Shown: positions 55,920 through 64,000 of the stretch, piece by piece | How the letters are laid out: every line of letters starts with the position of its first letter | Position numbering within the stretch: the stretch's first letter is position 1 | Assembly (NCBI GenBank): GCA_002778195.1 | Contig: PCDI01000013.1 | Span: 186,001-250,000 of the forward strand | DNA length: 64,000 nt | DNA from: Raffaelea ambrosiae | Taxonomy: Eukaryota > Ascomycota > Sordariomycetes > Ophiostomatales > Ophiostomataceae | Reading direction: 5' to 3' | Notes under the pieces: model-generated | Databases searched by the model: none | What the model saw: only the letters and a program-made list of their open reading frames with translations | Told to the model about the DNA's origin: nothing | Translations under genes and position numbers: made by a program

Positions 55920-57439
55920 GGCGTTGGACTTCGTGTCTAGTATCGAGGTCTTTGTGGATGCGTAAATGTGTCGACTCGAAGGCAACTGGACTTCGATTTA
56001 GGATTCGCTGTTTTCTCGATAGTGATGGTAAAGGGGGGAAAGAGAAAACGAAATCAGAGAAAAAGAGAGGGTGGAGGGAGAGGGAGAGAGGATAACCAAG
56101 GCGAGGCGGGACCATCGGAATGGGTGACTATTTAGGGTATAATGAGCTGACGTATGGTATGGGGCGCCATTCGTATGCGGCAATTTACCTGATTCACTTC
56201 AGTTACAGAGGCCCCCCCCCAGGGCTGCCGTCCCTGAAAGGCATCCCCAAACCCGTACCAAACCCCAGCTGCGCCTCCACAGGGACTGCGCCATGTCTGT
56301 TTACGGCCAAGGAAGGTGGATTATGTAATGGAATAGAAGGGTTTCATTCGCCCACGCGCAAAGTCGGAGGGTCCAGGCATACGTAATGCTGGGTACGTAT
56401 CTCCAGCTAGCCGCCGAGGCAGTTTTGACGGATTCAACGTTCGCATAGTCACATGACAGTCGTTCACTCGTACAAAAAAAGTCCTCTTTGTCCATCTACA
56501 ACACAGGACTTGGATTACACAAATGGATTTACCTGTCCGGGTAAAAGGCCGTCGCTGTGCACATTACGATTCTTTCCAATCCGGTTTCGCTGTCGGTCCG
56601 ACTGGGCTGGTGTTGGGAGTAGTCGTCACTCGAAGTAATAGTATGTGCAACACACTCAAGTCTGCTTCAAAAAATAAAAATAAAAATAAAAATAAAAACC
56701 GTTTGCGTCCCGCCATATATTGCTGTCGCTTCCACGTTTAGATGAGACATGCACACATATATATGTATATTGTATAGCCTGTAGGCCTGAAAGGCGCGCC
56801 TCCCTCGAACTCGCGAGGGAGCGAAAAGTATGTGCGAAAGAAAGGGGCACGAAACAAAGAAGCCGAGCAAGGAATCAACGAAGTCGGAAGAAAATCGACC
56901 AATCCAAATAAATCCAAATAAATCCAAATAAATCAAACGCGAATGCCAGAGATGTCAGCCTGCCTAATAGATCATAACTCCGTGTATAGAATTCCCTGAC
57001 CGTTGCCAAACTCCCCGCGGTCCCAAGCTACAGTAATGCTGTCCTTTTGGAGGGGCAATGCATTCCTGTAGGACAAATAATGTCGTTGCCGCTGCCCATG
57101 TTTTGTTTTCCGTTGCGAATTTGCACCAGGTGTATCTCCGTTTTGTTGGTTTTGCACCTGCCCTTCTTTTTTTATCCATTGTAAACGAAGAATCAAATGA
57201 ACAATGCAAAGGGACATAGAGATGAGGAAGTCGATTGCGAAGGGAAGGTGAAGATAGAATGGGTAACTGAAAATATGAAAATGAGGGGAAAGAAAAGGAG
57301 AACAGGCGAGGAAGAGGAAGTGGTGAGAAGGGTGAAGAGGGACAGTGAAGAAGAGGAGAGAGATGAAGGAAATCAAGTAGTGAAAGTGCAAGGTTGAAAG
57401 GGCGAAGCCTTGATTAGGCGACATGGCACACTTCTGATC
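55920..57439. other. intergenic 1.5 kb
   Basis: The promoter side of the DUF7728 gene and the 3' flank of the Rap/RSR1 gene. Contains an (AAAAT)n repeat at 56670-56697 and a decamer repeat (TCCAAATAAA)3 at 56903-56936. No gene is seen. Confidence 0.5.
56903..56936. repeat. 10-bp repeat (TCCAAATAAA)3
   Basis: Three perfect copies of the decamer in noncoding DNA between two minus-strand genes. Confidence 0.9.
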
Positions 57440-58867
57440 TTATAAAATGGTGCATCGGTGACCACCGTCCTTCCGGCGCCGGCGCCGTTTCCGGGGTGGA
57501 TGCGAAGGGAAATGGCTGCTGTGAGTGTGCCGGGCATCGTCATCATAGTGGCCATGGCCGCCGCCGGTCTCGTCATCGTCTTTGCGCAGGACTTGGCGGC
57601 AAAGGTCAACAAAGATCTCATCGACGTTGGTTCGTGTTCGTGCGCTCGCCTCGTAGTACGGGACATTCCACTGCGAAGAGAGGTTGAAGGCCTTGTTCCG
57701 AGTGACGCCACGCTGGTCCTCAAGATCGGCTTTGTTGCCCACGAGTACGATAGGGACATTATCGTCGTCTTTGATGCGAATAATTTCCTCGCGGAGTATC
57801 GACAACTCAGACAGCGAGGACGGCGATGTGATGCTGAACACGAGCAGGAATCCCTGCCCTGTCTTCATGTACAGGTCACGCATAGCAACTATCCAAAACA
57901 GTTAGCCATGCTTGTCATTAAACCGGCCACCGACGTCGCTTAGGCCGTCCAGCAGCAGCAGCCGCAATACGGGAAATGGGGGCCGCGGGAGCACACTTAC
58001 CAAACTGTTCTGTGCCAGCAGTGTCGAGGCTACAGGGGAACGCACAGATAGTCAGTACAGGGGCATGCTCATTGGGAAGGTGGGATGACGAGATGGTGCA
58101 TGACCTGGCATGCAAGGGGCAAACCTCACATCTCTAACACGACTTGCCGGCCCTGCACGAGATTCCTTGTCAGTCACATCTATCTTGTTTTGACTCTATT
58201 TTTGTCTTTCGACGTAGCTTGCGTGCATCCCAGGGCAGAAATTTTATTTAAATAAAAAAGGGATGCGCGCAGTCGCCGCAACTGCGCGGGCAAGCAACAA
58301 CAGAAGATAACAAAAAAGGACAACAAGAGGTACTAGGAACAACTTACATCGACAGAAACCTGTGTGCGGTAGGTATCCTCAATGGTCGGGTCATAGCTCT
58401 CGACCCATTGGTTGTGGACGAACTGGGCTGTTGGGGCGCGTCAGCAAGGATGCGAGTCAAAAGAATCTCCCAGAACGCTGCCGCCCGGGATGCTGCCGCG
58501 AGACGCCCGCACGGTTCAATTTTAGGAACTCGCCATGATGCAAAGCATGCGTGGCATGCCTATTGAGGAGGCAACTTACTCGTCAAGCAACTCTTGCCCA
58601 CACCGCCTGAGGGTTTGTTAGCGACGTGCCCATCATGGGAAGGGATAGGAAGGAACACATAGCAGTGACGTAGTTGTGGTCGAGGGTAGACCTGAAACAT
58701 ACCTGCACCGAGGACGACCACATGGCATTCGCGACTGGACAGTAGGATTGGGCATCAGTGATATTGAAACTTCGCTAGACGAGCAGCTGTGCCCGAATAC
58801 GGATCGGGACAGATGGAAAAGGGGGAAGGGGTGTGGCCACCCACCTGGGCTGGTGCCGAGGTGCCAT
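57440..58867 (-). CDS. RSR1: Rap/RSR1 (Krev-1) family small GTPase, seven exons
   Basis: Exons (minus) 58867-58845, 58734-58703, 58606-58580, 58427-58348, 58152-58130, 58029-58001 and 57888-57440 all join in phase, giving 220 residues. G1 is GAGGVGKS, the effector loop is SYDPTIEDTYR, G3 is DTAGTEQF, G4 is NKAD and G5 is SAR. The C-terminus has a polybasic run (RKRRRRRKD) and a CaaX box CTIL, whose final Leu predicts geranylgeranylation and membrane attachment. RSR1/Bud1 proteins direct polarity and bud- or hyphal-site choice through Cdc42 GEFs. The 23-nt first exon (MAPRHQP) is inferred from an AG|GTGGGT donor and the exact one-base complement in exon 2 (T CGC GAA). The next minus-strand ATG upstream is 1 kb away. 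Codon 25 or so reads Thr (LTTQF) where Ala is usual. Confidence 0.92.
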
Positions 58868-61800
58868 GCTGGCTGGACTGGATCGGCTTTCTCGTGGGTT
58901 CGAAAGGAATCCCTGTTGGCCGGCGTTTGCTCTCCTCCAGAAGCTGCCTAACCCGCGCCCGATATGTACTGCTGCAGAAAGCTGCCTGCAGGTTGGTCTG
59001 CTAGCAGTTCCCCTCGGTAAGAGAAGCTGCAGTGCTGGCTCCAATAGGCGAATCGGGCGTGGCAGAGAAGACGGCAGGTGTAGCCGGCAAGAGGGCTCAG
59101 TACCCCAGATGGCGAGCAGCAGTGCACGAGAGCACAACAGCAGTCAAGGTGTCGCGTCCGTCGGTAGCCCCACCTGGTGAGTAGGTCGCTATTCCGATGC
59201 TGGTTGGTGGTAGCAAAAAAGAATCAGGAGATAGAGGCGCGGCAAAATAAAGTAAAGCTAGACAGGGAATAGACGGCTGATGTTTGCGGGGGTGAGGCGG
59301 CTGGTAAGGATGCCGTGGGAGAAGAGTTGAGACGAGACGGGGATGGGCGAGACAGATGGCTTGGCTTCTCGGGGAGGAAGTTTGATGCGCAGGTGGGAAG
59401 CAGGAGAGAGGGAGATGGGAGCGAAGGAAAGAATGGGAAAATGAAAGAACGAAATAATTCAAGGGAAGGGAGTATGCGTGAGAACGAGGGAGAAAGCGAG
59501 CAAGAGGAGGGATATCGTCGAGAAAGAAGAAAACGAGAATGAGAATGAAAAGAGTGAGTGGGTGAGAGAGAGAGAGAGAAGGAAGAAAGACGAGATATAC
59601 CAATATCTCTAGCAACAGAGAAGAGAAAGTAATATAAAGAGCAGAAGCGTGATCAAAGAGGTCAGGATATTCAACAGGGAAGAATATGTCTGAGAAGAAA
59701 CGAAAGAGTGCCTAGAGACACAAAGAGAAGAAGAGAGGAACGTGAGAAGAAGTGAGCGAGGCAGAGGTGGAGCCGAGAAGCTGGCAGCCCGGGATATATA
59801 CCGAGGAGCCAACGCACGGCAAGGCAGCAAGACGAGAAGAAACGGCAGCAGGGCTGGTGGAGAGCTCTTACGACATGGCAGAGACAGGGCAGAAATAGAA
59901 AAGTGAGCTCTGGGCGGGAAAGCCGACCCCGAGGGCCTGGTATCGAGTGTTGGACTATCAAGACTGCATGGAAGACCAAGGCCCAGTGTGTTGGTTGGCT
60001 TCCAGGAAGAGGGGAGGGGGGGGCATGTGGTTGTGTGACTCGGTTGTGGTGTTGCGTGAACAGCAGTGCTGTTGCTGAATGGGTGCTGTGACGTGGTTTT
60101 CACAGTGCTGCTCGATTGCGGTTGAACGTTGTTAACACGAATTGTGTGCGTGCAATGCTGTTAGTTCCCAGAGGGCCAGACAACCGCGTGGGAATTATTA
60201 ATAGAGCAAGCAGCAGGCCGTCTGGGACGCGTAGGTGAGGAAGGAGCGGGCGAGGGGAGGCACGAACGACGACACGAGAGACGACAGGAGCGAAGAGGGC
60301 ATCTGACGTCTGAGGAAGGGAGGAGAGGAAGGAGCGATGCAAGAGCAGAGATTCACGCCCGGGAGGGAAGGAAGTCGGGGCAGTCTGCGTACTGTGTATA
60401 TCTATTTTGCTCCTTCCCCTTTTTTCTCTGGGATCAATGCTCGATTTTATTACAGCCGATTTTTGGGGCCTTTTTTTTTTTCGCGCTCTTATTTTTTTTT
60501 GACCGTGCATTTTTTTTTTCGGGACTCTCCTAAGATTATAGGCAGTTAAAATTCCTCCTGTCTGCCAATGCTGCAGTGCCCCGCAGCCGGTTCTACCATA
60601 CTACCGTCAGAGCGGGCACGAAAAAAAAAAGATCAACAAAAAAAGTGAAATAAGACAGCTCCCGCTCAAAACACAGGCGGAACAAGGGCGCAGGAGGTTA
60701 GAGAAAGACACCTGCCCAATACGTAGCGTGGGCGGCCAGCCGGCTGGCAAGTTAGTGCGTGTGAACGGGTGCCACTGGCCTCCCTCTCTTCACATGGAAG
60801 GGCGGCCCTAAAACAGAGACCGCTGGGGCCGACTGGCCACTTGGGGGCTGCTATCTTCGTGGCAGTTAGTCTGGGAGAAGGCGCCAGAGTGCGAGTATTA
60901 TTGGGGCCGCCGGTCCCATGAAATCGAATATAGGCAAACCCACTATAGATGTGGAAACGACACTATTCACGATAGAGCCCGAGGCGAACCCCGACGTTGG
61001 GTTAGCAGACAAGCCCAACTAAGACCAATTCGGGGAAAAAATTGAAAAATAAAAAGGGCAGACTGGAGGCAGACCCAGGAGACAGAAAGAAGAAAAAGAC
61101 GCTAGTCCAACCAGAGCGCTGGAAACGGGAATGACGGCGCCCCCAGGGGGGGGGGGTGGACAGCAGAAATCAGCAGAAACAAGGCGACCTACGAGGGACG
61201 TTTGCCGTGTTCGAGGCCGCATACAAGAGTGTAAAACACATCCAAATTATACCAGGCCAGATCCTGTTAAGATGCTATCTATAAGCTGCTGCATGGCCAG
61301 ATGCAGGCTCCTCGTAAGGTGCAGCAGAAAAGGGACCGCGAAAGGAGCCACGAAAGACGATGAACCGTGTCGGCGACAAAATGATGAATAAATAAATAAA
61401 AACCAGAAAAGGCCCAGCGACGTGCAGGGAGTGCAGCAAGCACAGGAATGCAACCGTACGCGCGGGATGTGATTCGCAGACAATGCGACCAGCGCGTCTG
61501 GCCTGGGCTGTCGGTGTCACGGACCAGTCCCGTTCCCAGGGGGGGGGGGAGGGGGTACCGCGAGCCTAGCAGGGGTGTGCGGTGAGGACGGGGTTTCCAG
61601 TGGGATTATGGATGGGCGACAGGGGAAAGCGATCGGCGGGCATGTGGAAGTGTGGGAATAAATCCTTTTGTTTTCTGGCCGCCAGACGCATTCCAGAAGG
61701 AGGAGCAGAGGAGCCATTCTAGGCATAGCGAAGGTGGTGGGAAATAAATATCTTACGGTGACAATACGGGAGGGGGGGGTTTCGAAGATAAGAGGAGGCT

Positions 61801-63821
61801 GAGCGAGAAAGTCGGGCGTGGGCAGCGATCGAGACTGACCGAGACGGGGAGAGATCGAAATTGTGATGCGGCGGTGGTGGCAGGGGAACTCGAAAACACA
61901 GTGACAGGCCGCTGGGCAGTTGGCGAGAAAAAAAGGACGGCCAAGGGGCTAGCGAAGACCGCCCTGGGCAGAGGGCAGGAGCAGGCGGGCATGCCCAGGC
62001 AAGAGAATCCGCCAAAACAATCAAACGTTCAAAAAAGGCAGCTCGAGCACGCTGGAGCTAAGCACCCTCTTGCATGAGAAGGGACCAAATCGCCAGAATA
62101 TTCCCGCAAAGGAAGGAAACCGACGCCGCCCAACCCCGGAGGAGAGAAAAGAAAAACACAGGCGAAAGAGAAATGGTAAAAGACAGAACTGGAAAAAAAA
62201 AAAAGGCAGCCACAAAAAGAGCTATAACGGGTCAACTGGGGCGGCCAGCCTCTAGCGCTTCCTCTTCTGGAATGGAGCTATTACTATGTACGAGTACTTC
62301 TTTTGTTGTCTGTCCTCCTTTCTACATACTATGTACTACGCATGCACTATGTAGCGGTTAGCTAGGCGGCTACTTTCCATTGGCGTCCAGCACAGAGGAC
62401 TCGTGGAGGGGCAGAAGAAGTAGGATTGAAGAAAAACGAAAGGACTCAAAAAGGAAGGAACCAAAAAAAGAGAACCAAAACAAAAGGCCGAGAACACGCT
62501 CTAAAAAAAAAAGAAATAGGACGAAAGAGAAGCGAGGCACACGAATGCACACGACGAGAAAGGAAGAAGAAAAATCCGAAAGAAAAAAGCAAACAAAAAG
62601 ACAGAAACGAGAGACGAAGGATTCACTCCGATCCCAACCCTCTGCCGGGATGTCTTCCCCGTCCCGCATGAAACAAACTGCGGAGGGCTCGAAAACGGGG
62701 ATCGCCCACAAGCTGAGCGGGGACAAGAGGAGAAAATCGTACTGCGCGACCCATCACAGAGCCGGCTGGACAGCCGGTTACAGGAGCCAGTCACAGCAGA
62801 ACGCATGGGGGAAAAAAAAGAAAGCAAATGAGGGCAAAAGGAAACACAAAAGGAAACAAATCAGAGCACGCTGCCGGTCCAGTATTATACATAGTAACAG
62901 CTGCACAGCTGCCTGATACGAGGCATAATAATAAGACAAACTGCAGGAAGGAAAAGGGAGAAAATAAACCACAAAAATAATAGAATTAGAAATATTATAC
63001 ATACTCGTAGTACTCAACGGGGTCCTTCCGGAGACATACGTAGGTGTGACGGTGATATCTGCCCGTCTCATACCGGGACGGGTTCCAGTCGGAATCAAAG
63101 CCGACGCGAACACCACTGTGGTTTTGCGTGTGGTAATGGCTTGTGGCTTGACCTTTTTCCTTTCTTTCCTCTCTTTTTTCGGGGTTTTTTTTTCGCGTGG
63201 ATTTCTTTTCTTCCTCTTTTTGTAACGCTGGACGAAATACCCCGACGCCCACCAAGACGACACAGGCTCGAGAGAGTCCGATGCCGACGGCAAAGACAGC
63301 CCGCCCGATCAATATCCATGGCCGCCGTTTCAACACCGTATGCACGTAAGACCCCAAGGCAGAAAGAAGCAAGTACACTGCTGTAACATCACTCGCACTG
63401 CAGGCATGCAAAACAGGCACATCGTCCACAGAGCAGGCCTGTCATCGTCTGTGACAAGAACACCCGGGAGACATCACACATGCACGTATCTTGCATTCGC
63501 ACCGTAACCGACAGGCACACTACGGCATGTCTCAGTCTGCGGGTGTCTTCTCTTCCCTCCCCGCTCTTCTCTTGGGTCTGTCTTACGTCGGAACGAACAA
63601 GTGCCATTCTCGGTTGTCTCACCCTCCTGTCAAGTCCCCCAAACTCCCCCGAGCACGAGAGAAAACGGGCCCAGGGGGGCCCAGGGGGGCCCAGGCCAAT
63701 ACCCCCCCGACCAACTGGACGGTAACGGTAGGGGAAAGAACGGGAGAAGAGAGGGGGGGAAATAATACTATACAAAGTAGTAATAGTACCCCAACAGACT
63801 GTTGGAAAGGATCCACTCGCC
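58868..63821. other. gene-poor 5 kb, purine-rich on plus
   Basis: 58868-59873 has no minus-strand ATG and is C/T-rich on the minus strand, which suits a long leader of the RSR1 gene. The rest is low complexity with GA-rich segments (59400-59760, 62400-62620), T runs near 60470-60520, G runs (61143-61151, 61541-61549) and a short G/C repeat at 63667-63696. Overlapping frames of 60-180 codons are Lys/Arg- or Ser/Leu-rich artefacts. I see no gene. Confidence 0.45.
63667..63696. repeat. 10-bp repeat (GGGCCCAGGG)3
   Basis: Three consecutive copies of GGGCCCAGGG in noncoding DNA. Each unit contains the palindrome GGGCCC. Confidence 0.9.
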
Positions 63822-64000
63822 ATGCCGGAACAACGAAACACACACTATCGAACGGTGACTGGTTCGCCCCAAGTTACCCCGAGACAACCGTTGGTAGGGC
63901 TCAAACTCGTCACAGTGTATTACTTCCTTCAAGACGAGTGCCCAGACCTCTTTGTAGACGAAAACAAGTGGGATGGTAGATATTGTAAAGTGCTTTGCCT
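63822..64000 (+). CDS. possible start of a gene running off the right edge
   Basis: From the ATG at 63822 (CTCGCCATGCCGG context) the frame is open to the window end, 59 codons: MPEQRNTHYRTVTGSP, then LKLVTVYYFLQDECPDLFVDENKWDGRYC. The last part has balanced hydrophobic and charged residues and looks like real protein, unlike the surrounding low-complexity frames. I recognise no family. A chance ORF of this length is possible. Confidence 0.35.
   Translation, partial: MPEQRNTHYRTVTGSPQVTPRQPLVGLKLVTVYYFLQDECPDLFVDENKWDGRYCKVLC

Noticed and set aside
59609..60103. 164-codon minus frame rich in Ser/Leu/Pro
   Set aside because: Composition is explained by a C/T-rich strand; it lies upstream of the RSR1 gene without conserved features.

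Overview
The window is nuclear DNA of a filamentous ascomycete (Pezizomycotina, most like a Sordariomycete). Genes are spaced, on both strands, and carry short GT-AG introns of roughly 50-500 nt. Coding regions are GC-rich with strong C/G third-position bias, and the gene content is typically fungal: white-collar-2, RAD50, TIM10, RMD5/GID2, NC2-beta, a Rap/RSR1 GTPase, a UPF0658 Golgi protein and a DUF7728 protein. No bacterial, viral or transposon genes, CRISPR arrays, rRNA or convincing tRNA genes were seen.

Layout. 0-6 kb: the tail of an unidentified gene, a six-exon 2-oxoglutarate/Fe(II) dioxygenase, an enoyl-CoA hydratase/isomerase (minus) and a Gly-rich DUF7721 (beta-flanking-like) protein (minus). 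7-9.3 kb: wc-2 (minus). 11-17.6 kb: RAD50 (plus) convergent with mitochondrial lysyl-tRNA synthetase (minus). 18.3-25.9 kb: TIM10 (plus), a STB6-like protein (minus), RMD5/GID2 (plus) and an uncertain ORF. 26.8-32.6 kb: UPF0658 membrane protein (minus) and a PPP4R2-type phosphatase subunit (plus), divergent. 34.4-37 kb: an F-box-like protein with a coding minisatellite (minus). 40.4-41.3 kb: isochorismatase-like hydrolase. 43.8-44.1 kb: a two-exon gene for a 60-residue secreted protein (minus). 49.3-50.5 kb: short-chain dehydrogenase. 52.6-53.5 kb: NC2-beta. 54.3-55.9 kb: DUF7728 protein (minus). 57.4-58.9 kb: seven-exon Rap/RSR1 GTPase (minus). A possible gene start lies at the right edge. 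The rest is low-complexity intergenic DNA with purine-rich tracts and several micro- and minisatellites.

The genes do not form a pathway or biosynthetic cluster. They are independent housekeeping and regulatory genes (light sensing, DNA repair, mitochondrial translation and import, GID ubiquitin ligase, PP4 phosphatase, TBP repression, polarity GTPase). Exon boundaries were worked out by hand from splice consensus, reading phase and recalled family similarity; no alignment was run.

The most interesting items are small or structural. The first minus-strand ATG of the UPF0658 gene lies inside its apparent coding sequence, behind more than 1.1 kb without any ATG, which suggests non-AUG initiation. 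A similar 1 kb ATG-free stretch precedes RSR1. The 60-residue secreted protein is easily missed. RAD50 lacks a resolvable initiator exon, and RSR1 is split into micro-exons. I found no clearly new multi-gene system.
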